Shown here: piece by piece, positions 1 through 5,907 of the stretch
Numbering within the stretch: the stretch's first letter is position 1
Layout: every line of letters starts with the position of its first letter
NCBI GenBank assembly: GCA_937982505.1
Contig: CALJLV010000155.1
Coordinates: 1-12,056, forward strand
DNA from: an uncultured Desulfobacteraceae bacterium
Lineage (GTDB): Bacteria; Desulfobacterota; Desulfobacteria; Desulfobacterales; UBA2174
Length of the DNA stretch: 12,056 bases
Reading direction: 5' to 3'
Position numbers and translations under genes: made by a program
Notes under the pieces: generated by a model
What the model saw: only the letters and a program-made list of their open reading frames with translations
What the model was told of the DNA's origin: nothing
Database searches by the model: none

Positions 1-249
1 GGTCAGCCGCGCGGTTTGGTGCTTTCTGGCTTGTCTGAACGGTCGAAGGGCCGCGGGGCCCGGGAACAGATTTTAATCCCCCTGGGGGTTGGGGTCGGGC
101 GAACAACGTCGGCCGAACATGGAAAAATAGCAGATCCGTCCCGGCGGGAAAAGGCCCTTTATGGATGGACCGGCAATACCCGGTCTGCGGCCCGCCCGGC
201 AAATGCGGCTGCAGAGAAAAATAGGCTTGTGTTCCCATCCGGGTTATGG

Positions 250-262
250 TAGGTCGGACCTA
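250..262. promoter_or_regulatory. Perfect palindrome, candidate operator
   Basis: TAGGTC-G-GACCTA is a perfect inverted repeat with 6-base arms and a one-base centre. It lies upstream of the TTGACA at 280 and the TATAAT at 309. The position fits an activator or repressor site for the gene at 406, but a palindrome this short can arise by chance. Confidence 0.25.
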
Positions 263-279
263 GTTTGGACATGGCTGCC

Positions 280-314
280 TTGACAAGATTACCATTGAAA
301 TCACAGCATATAAT
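280..314 (+). promoter_or_regulatory. Candidate promoter for the small membrane protein gene
   Basis: There is an exact TATAAT at 309-314 and an exact TTGACA at 280-285. The 23-base spacer is far beyond the 16-18 preferred by sigma-70, so the two boxes probably do not work together. The -10 may act with a poor -35 or with an activator. Transcription would start near 321, about 85 bases before the start codon at 406. Confidence 0.35.
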
Positions 315-319
315 GGCGA

Positions 320-339
320 CCGTGCCATTGGCGGCACGG
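320..339 (+). other. Hairpin at the predicted 5' end of the transcript
   Basis: CCGTGCC (320-326) and GGCACGG (333-339) pair perfectly around a six-base loop. No T-run follows, so it is not a terminator. It sits where the transcript from the TATAAT at 309-314 would begin, and could be a stabilising 5' stem-loop or part of a binding site. Confidence 0.3.
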
Positions 340-405
340 GTGGCGCGACGCCTCAAACCTCAGCCAATACTTTAATTCCAAAACCAGAAGGAGGGGGTAC
401 GGTTT

Positions 406-687
406 ATGAAAACGTTAATTGGCGGCGCGGTTGCAGCGGTTCTGGGCTTGATCGGCCTTTCGGTGTGGTTTAGTGAATTCCTGCAGATTCTGGCCGGGGC
501 ACTGCCGATCATGCTGCTGTTGGGCGGCGGCCTGGCCCTCTACCTCGGGTTCGACGAACTCAAGGACACCTGGAAGAAAGACGAGCCCGTGGAGCCTGCG
601 GCCGATACCCAGGATGTCGATCAATACAAGCAGGAAATCGAAAGCCTGAAGAAAGAACTCGAATCGCTCAAGGCTCAAAAGGCCTGA
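406..687 (+). CDS. Small two-helix membrane protein with C-terminal coiled coil (function unknown)
   Basis: The function is not known. The 93-residue product has two hydrophobic stretches, at about residues 3-21 and 30-48, joined by a short segment containing WFSEF. A Lys/Asp/Glu/Pro-rich linker (about 49-70) follows, and then a clear heptad pattern (about 71-92, IESLKKELESLKAQ) predicting a cytoplasmic coiled coil. The start has a strong AAGGAGG 11 bases upstream. The gene stands alone, with a candidate promoter before it and a strong terminator after it, so it is probably monocistronic. The hydrophobic part (GLIGLSVW...LPIMLLLGGGLALYLG) resembles, from memory, the small magnetosome protein MamI. 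No other magnetosome gene is present, so the resemblance may reflect only a shared two-helix fold. The coiled coil suggests oligomerisation or a scaffold role (inference). Confidence 0.75.
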   Translation: MKTLIGGAVAAVLGLIGLSVWFSEFLQILAGALPIMLLLGGGLALYLGFDELKDTWKKDEPVEPAADTQDVDQYKQEIESLKKELESLKAQKA

Positions 688-727
688 TTCGACTTATTCC
701 CGTGGCCGCTTCCGGCGAAGCTGACCC

Positions 728-765
728 AGAGCCCTGTACCGTTCCGGTGCCGGGCTCTTCGTTTT
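728..765 (+). terminator. Strong intrinsic terminator after the small membrane protein gene
   Basis: The arms AGAGCCC (728-734) and GGGCTCT (752-758) pair, and after one T/C mismatch GTACCG (736-741) pairs with CGGTGC (745-750) around a TTC loop. The stem is followed by TCGTTTT. It ends the transcript of the gene at 406. On the minus strand no T-run follows the stem, so it should not efficiently stop the opposing rnh/namZ transcript. Confidence 0.85.
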
Positions 766-825
766 GACGCCTTGTGGAGGGCTGGCCCCAAAGGCCGGAC
801 GCTGCCCTGGGACCTTGGCGACCTG

Positions 826-1473
826 TCATCTGGCCGCTTGCGCGGCCCGCCGTGCCAGATCCCGGGCTCGCCGTGCCGGTCCGATTTGAGGCTGGGTGGT
901 GGGCCAGACCAGGCGGATGTCCCCAAAGCGGGCCATCAGGCGCCGGACCGCCTCCACCCGTCCGGCATGGCGCGCCGCTTTCCAGCCGAGGGCCAGGACC
1001 CCGTAAGCGTAGCCGCTGCTGCTGGAGATCCGCACCGGGTGGTGGGGCGAGCGGATCTCGGTCAGGGCCCGGCCGACGGCCTCGATGGCCGCGGCCGCCT
1101 CGGTGACGTTCTCGAGGCGCGCCGCCATGTCTTTTTCACGTCCCTCGTAGACGAGGACCACTCCGATGCCGCCGGGTCCGGGATTGCCCAGGGCCACGCC
1201 TTCGGCAAAGACGCAGATGGTGCCCGGGCTGCACCCCTGGAGGGATGGGCCGTCGAAATCGATGGGCAGCTGGGCGGCGCTATCCGGCCGGCGATCCCCG
1301 ATCACGGGCTGCACGGCATCGGCGCGCACCCAATACTGGGCGTCCCCCTCCAACCGGTATTTGACGGCCACCTTGCCGTCTCGAATCCGGGGGCTGCCGT
1401 CGGGATTCACCGCGACCCAGACCCGTTCGTCCCGAAAGCGCATCCTTTTCCAGGGGATTTCGGCAGGCGCCAT
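826..1473 (-). CDS. RNase HI-like protein with degenerate active site
   Basis: The 215-residue protein has a short N-terminal domain (about 8-57, starting WKRMRFRDERVWV) and an RNase H fold from about residue 86. The fold shows through the GNPGPGG loop (96-102), the NVTEAAAAIEA helix (122-132), the SGYAYGVL strand/helix (153-160) and a C-terminal LARRA helix. RNase HI cuts the RNA of RNA:DNA hybrids using Asp-Glu-Asp-Asp. By my alignment to E. coli RNase HI, the first Asp is Glu91, the Glu is kept (Glu125), the DSxY Asp is Ser152, the last Asp is Arg204 (Asp205 is next to it) and the flexible-loop His is Gln194. Cleavage therefore looks lost or strongly impaired. A binding-only role for hybrids or structured RNA is inference. 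The start has GGAGG seven to eight bases upstream (rc of 1478-1484). It follows the NamZ-like gene by 49 bases, and the two are probably co-transcribed. Confidence 0.75.
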   Translation of the reverse strand: MAPAEIPWKRMRFRDERVWVAVNPDGSPRIRDGKVAVKYRLEGDAQYWVRADAVQPVIGDRRPDSAAQLPIDFDGPSLQGCSPGTICVFAEGVALGNPGPGGIGVVLVYEGREKDMAARLENVTEAAAAIEAVGRALTEIRSPHHPVRISSSSGYAYGVLALGWKAARHAGRVEAVRRLMARFGDIRLVWPTTQPQIGPARRARDLARRAAQAAR

Positions 1474-1522
1474 CGTTTTCCTCCGCGTGGCGATGTCGGC
1501 GGCTGCGGCCCGACGCCCAGGA

Positions 1523-2692
1523 TCACGGATAGAGCAGCCACCGCCGGGCGCGGCGTCTGAAGCCCCGGCACTCGCCGTTCCGGTCTTGTTCGGTCAGGGC
1601 CGCGCCGTCGGCCAGGCGGCGCCGCAGCCCGCTGTCGCCGATGATCAAGTCGATGGGCCGCCGCTGGTATTCGTACTCGTAGGGCGGGGCCTTCCAGGTG
1701 AAGGCCTCGCCGCTGGTGCGGATCACGGCCTGGAGCAGGGCCAGCCCGGTTTCGTAAGAACGAAAGCGGTCCGGGCGGGTCACGTGCAGCTGGAAGCCGT
1801 GGCACAGCCGACCCTGCCACTTGTTGGCGGTGGGTTCGAAGGACGCCGGACGCAGGATCACCCCCGGCAGGCGGCTGATCCCCGGGAAGGCCAGCACGGC
1901 CTGCGGATCGATGAACGGGGCGCCGAACAGTTCGAAGGGCTGGGTGGTGCCGCGGCCCTCGGAGACGTTGGTCCCCTCCCAGACGACCTGACCGGGGTAG
2001 ACCAGGGCGGTGGCCGGGGTGGGCATGTTGGGAGAGGGGGCCACCCAGGGCAGACCGGTGTCGGCAAAGCCCATGCGCCGCCGCCAGCCGCGCATGGCAA
2101 TCACCGTAAGATCGGTTCCGATGGCCATTTCGGCGTTGAGCAGGCGCGCCAGTTCGCCGATGGTCAACCCGTGGCGCATGGGGATGGGATGGCGCCCCAC
2201 GAAGGAGGCGCACTCGGGCCTGAGCAGGTTCCCCTCCACCCGGGTGCCGCCGATGGGATTGGGCCGGTCGAGGACCACCACCGGCTTTCCCTGGCGGGCC
2301 GCGGCCTCCAGGCAGTGGGTCAGGGTCCAGATGAAGGTGTAGACCCGGCAGCCCACGTCCTGCAGATCCACCAGCAGCAGATCGATGGGGGCGAGCATCG
2401 CGGCCGTGGGGACCCGGTTTTCCCCGTAGAGGCTGTAGACCGGCAGACCGAGTAGCGGATCGCGGGTATCCGCCGAGGCGATCATGTTGTCCTGTTTTTC
2501 GGCGCAAAAACCATGCTGCGGGCTGTAGAGGGCCGTCAGTTGTCCGGGCAGGCGGCGGGCGATGCGCAAGCGGGCGTGGACCAGACGCCGGTCCACCGAG
2601 GCCGGGTTGCACAGCAGCCCCAGGCGCCGGCCTTGCAGCCATCGGGGCGGGGCCGCCAGCAGGGCTTCGAGTCCGCTGATCACTCGGGTCAT
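1523..2692 (-). CDS. namZ: DUF1343 / NamZ-family exo-beta-N-acetylmuramidase
   Basis: The 389-residue protein belongs to the DUF1343 family (PF07075). The characterised member, Bacillus subtilis NamZ (YbbC), releases terminal N-acetylmuramic acid from peptidoglycan fragments. Family blocks appear in order: CNPASVD (28-34), YSPQHGFCAEKQDNM (56-70), DLQDVGCRVYTF (109-120), DRPNPIGG (142-149), PMRHGLTIGELARLLN (171-186), PSPNMPT (219-225) and EGTNVSEGRGTTQPFELFGAPF (239-260). Length is normal for the family. The reading frame is open far upstream, but the start at 2692 has AAGGAGA six bases before it (rc of 2699-2705) and gives the usual N-terminus. No signal peptide or lipobox is present, unlike the secreted Bacillus enzyme. 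That suggests a cytoplasmic role in cell-wall recycling (inference). A candidate minus-strand promoter lies at 2751-2779. Confidence 0.9.
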   Translation of the reverse strand: MTRVISGLEALLAAPPRWLQGRRLGLLCNPASVDRRLVHARLRIARRLPGQLTALYSPQHGFCAEKQDNMIASADTRDPLLGLPVYSLYGENRVPTAAMLAPIDLLLVDLQDVGCRVYTFIWTLTHCLEAAARQGKPVVVLDRPNPIGGTRVEGNLLRPECASFVGRHPIPMRHGLTIGELARLLNAEMAIGTDLTVIAMRGWRRRMGFADTGLPWVAPSPNMPTPATALVYPGQVVWEGTNVSEGRGTTQPFELFGAPFIDPQAVLAFPGISRLPGVILRPASFEPTANKWQGRLCHGFQLHVTRPDRFRSYETGLALLQAVIRTSGEAFTWKAPPYEYEYQRRPIDLIIGDSGLRRRLADGAALTEQDRNGECRGFRRRARRWLLYP

Positions 2693-2750
2693 GGGGCGTC
2701 TCCTTCCGGGCAGGGTGATGTCGCGAGCCGGTCCGTTTCCGCAGCTCAAG

Positions 2751-2779
2751 GCTTTACCACAATTGCAGACCGCTGACAA
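2751..2779 (-). promoter_or_regulatory. Candidate promoter for the namZ-rnh transcript
   Basis: Read on the minus strand, TTGTCA (rc of 2774-2779), a 17-base spacer and TAAAGC (rc of 2751-2756) form a plausible sigma-70 promoter about 50 bases before the namZ start. The -35 is good (5/6) and the -10 is weak. Confidence 0.35.
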
Positions 2780-2936
2780 AGCGGTGCGCAGATCGCTTCG
2801 GGTGCGGTCAATCCAGGGATCGGTGGAAGGCGTCCTTCCGGCAGGAAGTCGCCCCGGGGCCTTGACGAAATCGTGCCGGACCGCATGGAGCGGCCGCATC
2901 CCGGGCGACAAAGCCGCCGGGGCGCCGTCAAAAACC

Positions 2937-2965
2937 TTGACAAGGACCTTGGGGCGCCATAAAAA
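2937..2965 (+). promoter_or_regulatory. Near-consensus sigma-70 promoter of the NTPase-kor operon
   Basis: An exact TTGACA (2937-2942), a 17-base spacer and TAAAAA (2960-2965, four of six consensus bases) are followed by an A-rich stretch. The start would lie near 2972, giving a leader of about 55 bases before the TTG codon at 3026. CCTTG-A-CAAGG (2935-2945) and CAAGG-A-CCTTG (2941-2951) overlap the -35 and spacer, so a DNA-binding regulator there would block polymerase. Confidence 0.65.
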
Positions 2966-3012
2966 AATAGATTTCCGCCGATTCGCCATGAGTTGGGGTC
3001 CGGATTGTGGAG

Positions 3013-3028
3013 AGGAGAAGGCTGCTTG
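3013..3028 (+). promoter_or_regulatory. Shine-Dalgarno deciding a TTG start for the NTPase gene
   Basis: AGGAG at 3013-3017 lies eight bases before TTG at 3026-3028. The in-frame TTG at 2993 has no such site, and the GTG at 3035 is too far away (17 bases). This supports TTG as the start codon. Confidence 0.65.
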
Positions 3029-3730
3029 TCCCTGGTGCGCAAAGACATCGTCGTGATCGTCGGCAATTACGGCAGCGGCAAGACAGAAGTGGCCATCAAT
3101 CTGGCGGTCTACCACCGGCGGGCGGGTTTTTCCGTCAGTGTGGCGGACCTGGACCTGGTCAACCCGTATTTTCGCACCCGTGAAGCGCGGCGCCCCCTGG
3201 AAGCGCTGGGGGTGCGCGTGGTCCTGCCGCCGGATCGCTATCTGACGGCCGACCTGCCGATTCTCGATCCGGCGGTGGCCGGGTTGATCCGCCGGCCCAG
3301 CCAGGTGACGATCCTGGACGCCGGGGGCAACGATGTGGGGGCCACGGTGCTGGCTTCGCTGAACCACGTGCTGGCGGCCGCCAGCGTCGAAATGCTCCAG
3401 GTGGTCAATCCGTTCCGCCCCTTCACCGAGACCGTCGAGGGCTGCCAGCGGATCCGGGCCCAGATCGAGGCGGCGGCCCGGCTGCCCGTCGCCGGCTGGA
3501 TCGGCAACGCCCATCTCATGGACGAAACGACGCCCCAAGACCTCATGGAAGGGTACCGTTTCGTCACCACTCTGGCCGAACGCAGCGGGCTGCCCCTGCG
3601 CTGCGTCACGGCGCCGGTCCATCTGGCGGCGGGGCTGCCCAGGGATCAGTGGACCTGCCCGCTGCTGCCCATCGAGCGCCAGCTCGTGCCGCCCTGGCGC
3701 CGTCCCTTATCGCTGACGCCGGCCCGCTAG
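3026..3730 (+). CDS. P-loop NTPase heading the 2-oxoacid:ferredoxin oxidoreductase operon
   Basis: The predicted 234-residue soluble protein starts MSLVRKDIVVIV. A Walker A motif follows (GNYGSGKTE, 13-21), then DLDLVNPYFRTRE (41-53) and a Walker B-like ILDAGGND (96-103). The fold looks like the SIMIBI/MinD-CobQ group, and such proteins are often auto-annotated as cobyrinic acid a,c-diamide synthase. There is no amidotransferase domain and no CxxC pair as in Mrp/NBP35 iron-sulfur carriers. It is the first gene of the operon, 33 bases before korD. I recall the same neighbour in other Desulfobacterota kor operons, which suggests a role in assembly, metal or cluster loading, or regulation of the enzyme (inference). 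A perfect palindrome spans its stop codon. The exact function is unknown. Confidence 0.8.
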   Translation: MSLVRKDIVVIVGNYGSGKTEVAINLAVYHRRAGFSVSVADLDLVNPYFRTREARRPLEALGVRVVLPPDRYLTADLPILDPAVAGLIRRPSQVTILDAGGNDVGATVLASLNHVLAAASVEMLQVVNPFRPFTETVEGCQRIRAQIEAAARLPVAGWIGNAHLMDETTPQDLMEGYRFVTTLAERSGLPLRCVTAPVHLAAGLPRDQWTCPLLPIERQLVPPWRRPLSLTPAR

Positions 3731-3736
3731 CGGGCC
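3721..3736 (+). other. Perfect palindrome across the NTPase stop codon
   Basis: GGCCCGCTAGCGGGCC can fold as a six-base-pair GC-rich stem with a CTAG loop, and the TAG stop codon lies inside it. Only a weak pyrimidine stretch follows (CTTTC), so it is not a strong terminator. It could protect mRNA ends or mark a processing site between the NTPase and korD. Confidence 0.35.
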
Positions 3737-3763
3737 CAATCTTTCACAAAGGAGTCGATTCCC

Positions 3764-3997
3764 ATGGCCCACCAACACCACATCGATACCGAGCGCTGCA
3801 AGGGGTGCGGCCTGTGCGTGGCCGTGTGTCCCAAGCAGGTGCTCGACATCGCCGAGACGGTCAATACCCGAGGCTATTTCCCCGCCTACCAGGCCCGACC
3901 CGAGGACTGCGTCCGGTGCGCCTTGTGCTGCACCATGTGCCCGGACGTGGCCATCACCATCACCGAATGCGACAGCGCCCCCAGCGGGGCGTGTTGA
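3764..3997 (+). CDS. korD: 2-oxoacid:ferredoxin oxidoreductase delta subunit (2x[4Fe-4S] ferredoxin)
   Basis: The 77-residue ferredoxin-like subunit has two complete CxxCxxCxxxCP motifs: Cys12, 15, 18 and 22, then Cys49, 52, 55 and 59 (Cys56 is extra). Each would bind one [4Fe-4S] cluster. In the KorABCD/VorABCD type of enzyme this subunit carries electrons from the catalytic core to external ferredoxin. The start ATG has AAAGGAG nine bases before it. The next gene, korA, begins 14 bases after the stop. The substrate cannot be read from this subunit, so VorD or PorD would be equally valid names. Confidence 0.9.
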   Translation: MAHQHHIDTERCKGCGLCVAVCPKQVLDIAETVNTRGYFPAYQARPEDCVRCALCCTMCPDVAITITECDSAPSGAC

Positions 3998-4011
3998 GGG
4001 GAGGCAACACC

Positions 4012-5121
4012 ATGGGCAAAATCCTCATGAAGGGCAACGAGGCCATCGGCGAGGCCGCCATCCGCGCCGGCTGCCTCAACTACTTCGCCTACCCCATCAC
4101 GCCCCAGAGCGAGGTGGCCGAATACCTCTCCTGGCGCATGCCCGAGGTGGGCGGCGTGTTCCTGCAGGGGGAAAGCGAGGTGGCCGTGGGCTACATGCTC
4201 TTCGGGGCCGCCGGGGCCGGAGAGCGGGTCTTCACCACCTCCTCGAGCCCCGGCATCAGTCTGATGAGCGAGGCCATCAGCTACATCGCGGCGGCCCAGC
4301 TGCCGGCGGTCTTCGTCAACATCATCCGCGGCGGTCCCGGACTGGGAGGGATCCTGCCCAGCCAGGGGGACTATTTCCAGGCCACCAAAGGCGGAGGGCA
4401 CGGCGACTACCGCCTCCTGGTGATGGCGCCGGCCAGCGTCCAGGAGACGGCCGAAATGGTCATGCAGGCCTTTCCCCTGGCCGAGAAATACCGCAACCCG
4501 GTGATGATCCTGGGCGACGGGCTTATCGGCCAGATGATGGAGCCGGTGGAATTCCCCGATCACCTGCGCACCGCGCCGAGCAACAAGGACGAGTGGGCCA
4601 GCAGCGGCATGAGCACCCGGGGCAGCTCCCGGCGCAACCTGGTCAAGAGCCTTTTTCTCGATCCGGAGACCCTCAACAATCAGAACCTGCTGCTCAAGGC
4701 CAAGTATGATCGCATGAAACGCGAGGAGGTGCGCTACGAGGGCTACAACCTCCAGGGCGACTACCGGGTGTTGATCGTCAGCTACGGGACCATGAGCCGG
4801 GTCTGCCGCACCGCGGTGGACAACCTCAAGGCCCAGGGCCTCGAGGTGGGCCTGTTGCGGCCCCAGACCCTCTTCCCCTTTCCCGAACGGGCCATCCGCG
4901 AGGCCGCGGGGAAATCGACCTGCCGGGCGGTGATCAGCATCGAGATGAGCATGGGCCAGATGGTCGAGGACGTGGAGCGCTCGGTGCGCGGAATCCGGTC
5001 GGTCCACTGGTACGGCAAGTGCGGCGGGGACGTGCCCACCCCGGAAGAGATCATGGAGGTCGTACGCGACCTGGACGACGGCGGTTGCCAGACCCCCGGC
5101 TGCATCTGCGACAAGGAGTGA
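4012..5121 (+). CDS. korA: 2-oxoacid:ferredoxin oxidoreductase alpha subunit
   Basis: The 369-residue subunit contains the pyrimidine-binding and transketolase C-terminal-like domains of thiamine-diphosphate 2-oxoacid oxidoreductases. Visible motifs are KGNEAIGEAAIRAG (7-20), YPITPQSE (27-34), TTSSSPGISLMSEA (75-88) and the GGPGLGG loop (107-113). The C-terminal domain starts near 240 and includes LLRPQTLFPFP. With KorB it decarboxylates a 2-oxoacid and passes the acyl group to CoA. The KorA-type four-gene layout suggests 2-oxoglutarate or branched-chain/aryl 2-oxoacids rather than pyruvate, but the substrate is not certain. GGGGAGG precedes the ATG. The C-terminus has an unusual CX4CXC tail (Cys359, 364, 366). 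The korB start is seven bases beyond the stop, so translation may be coupled. Confidence 0.9.
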   Translation: MGKILMKGNEAIGEAAIRAGCLNYFAYPITPQSEVAEYLSWRMPEVGGVFLQGESEVAVGYMLFGAAGAGERVFTTSSSPGISLMSEAISYIAAAQLPAVFVNIIRGGPGLGGILPSQGDYFQATKGGGHGDYRLLVMAPASVQETAEMVMQAFPLAEKYRNPVMILGDGLIGQMMEPVEFPDHLRTAPSNKDEWASSGMSTRGSSRRNLVKSLFLDPETLNNQNLLLKAKYDRMKREEVRYEGYNLQGDYRVLIVSYGTMSRVCRTAVDNLKAQGLEVGLLRPQTLFPFPERAIREAAGKSTCRAVISIEMSMGQMVEDVERSVRGIRSVHWYGKCGGDVPTPEEIMEVVRDLDDGGCQTPGCICDKE

Positions 5122-5128
5122 ACCAGAC

Positions 5129-5869
5129 ATGGCCAAGACATTCACCAAACCGAGGTCCCTCTCCGATCAATACACCCACTACTGCCCCGGATGCACCCAC
5201 GGCGTCATCCACCGCCTGGTGGCCGAGACCATCGACGAACTGGGGGTCATGGAGCGCACGGTGGGCATCGCCCCGGTGGGCTGCGCCGTGCTGGCCTACA
5301 ACTACTTCAACTGCGACTTCCAGGAGGCGGCCCACGGACGGGCCCCGGCCATGGCCACCGGCATCAAGCGCGTGCGGCCGGACCTGGTGGTCTTCACCTA
5401 CCAGGGAGACGGCGACCTGGCCAGCATCGGCATGGGCGAGATCGTGCACGCGGCCAATCGCGGCGAGAAGTTCACCACCATCTTTGTCAACAATGCCGTC
5501 TACGGGATGACGGGCGGGCAGATGGCCCCCACCACCATGCCGGGTCAGCGGACCACCACCTCGCCGGCCGGACGCGACGTCCAGCAGGTGGGGATGCCCA
5601 TCAAGGTGGCCGAACTGCTGGCGGCCCTGCAGACCCCGGCCTTCATCAGCCGGCAGACGGTGATCGACCCCAAGAGCATTCGCAAGGCCAAACAGGCGAT
5701 CCGCCGGGCCTTCGAATACCAGGTCGCCGGGCGGTGCTTTTCCCTGGTGGAGGTGCTGAGTACCTGCCCCACCAACTGGGGCAAGACCCCCCTGGAAGCG
5801 GTGGACTGGGTGCGCGACACCATGCTGCCCTATTACCCGCTGGGGGATCTGAAAACCCCCGAGGATTGA
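5129..5869 (+). CDS. korB: 2-oxoacid:ferredoxin oxidoreductase beta subunit (thiamine diphosphate-binding)
   Basis: The 246-residue subunit carries the thiamine-diphosphate/Mg site, with GDGD (93-96) and the paired Asn 121-122 about 25 residues later. It also has the CPGC motif (19-22), which in this family supplies cysteines near the cofactor or a cluster, and the GMTGGQ motif (126-131). It forms the catalytic core with KorA. The ribosome binding site (AAGGAG) lies inside the last codons of korA. Length and domain order are normal for KorB. Confidence 0.92.
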   Translation: MAKTFTKPRSLSDQYTHYCPGCTHGVIHRLVAETIDELGVMERTVGIAPVGCAVLAYNYFNCDFQEAAHGRAPAMATGIKRVRPDLVVFTYQGDGDLASIGMGEIVHAANRGEKFTTIFVNNAVYGMTGGQMAPTTMPGQRTTTSPAGRDVQQVGMPIKVAELLAALQTPAFISRQTVIDPKSIRKAKQAIRRAFEYQVAGRCFSLVEVLSTCPTNWGKTPLEAVDWVRDTMLPYYPLGDLKTPED

Positions 5870-5907
5870 CAGCGGCCGGCGGCAATGCGGCCCGAAAGGG
5901 AGTCGAT

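Larger units (their letters stand above)
1..405. other. Intergenic/upstream region without a supported gene
   Basis: No reading frame here has a convincing start, ribosome binding site or recognisable product. The 78-codon plus frame at 16-252 and the 65-codon minus frame at 159-356 have low-complexity, Arg/Ala-rich translations. The stretch looks regulatory. It holds a 13-base palindrome (250-262), a consensus TATAAT (309-314) and a 7-bp hairpin (320-339), and it ends in a strong Shine-Dalgarno sequence (AAGGAGG, 388-394) for the small membrane protein at 406. It is visibly richer in A/T in places than the coding DNA to the right. Confidence 0.6.
2693..3025. other. Divergent intergenic region between namZ and the kor operon
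   Basis: This stretch separates the minus-strand namZ gene from the plus-strand NTPase/kor operon. It contains one candidate promoter for each direction (2751-2779 minus, 2937-2965 plus) and an inverted repeat over the plus-strand -35. Frames that cross it are high-GC shadows without ribosome binding sites. A 22-codon frame starting with ATG at 2988 overlaps the NTPase start but has no Shine-Dalgarno. Confidence 0.6.

Noticed and set aside
16..252. A 78-codon plus-strand frame at the left edge
   Set aside because: It has a GTG-type start without a Shine-Dalgarno, a low-complexity product and no recognisable family.
1166..2455. A 429-codon plus-strand frame opposite rnh and namZ
   Set aside because: The minus-strand frames contain conserved family blocks; this one has only low-complexity Gly/Ala/Arg sequence.
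2988..3056. A 22-codon frame (ATG at 2988) with a CPWC motif overlapping the NTPase start, as a possible leader peptide
   Set aside because: No ribosome binding site precedes it, and the cysteines come from another frame of a conserved gene. Kept only as a remote possibility.
2693..3622. N-terminal extension of the namZ frame by 310 codons
   Set aside because: The frame is open by chance opposite the NTPase gene. The strong Shine-Dalgarno and family N-terminus fix the start at 2692.
3886..5148. A 420-codon minus-strand frame opposite korA
   Set aside because: It is a shadow of korA, whose motifs and coupling to korD and korB are clear.
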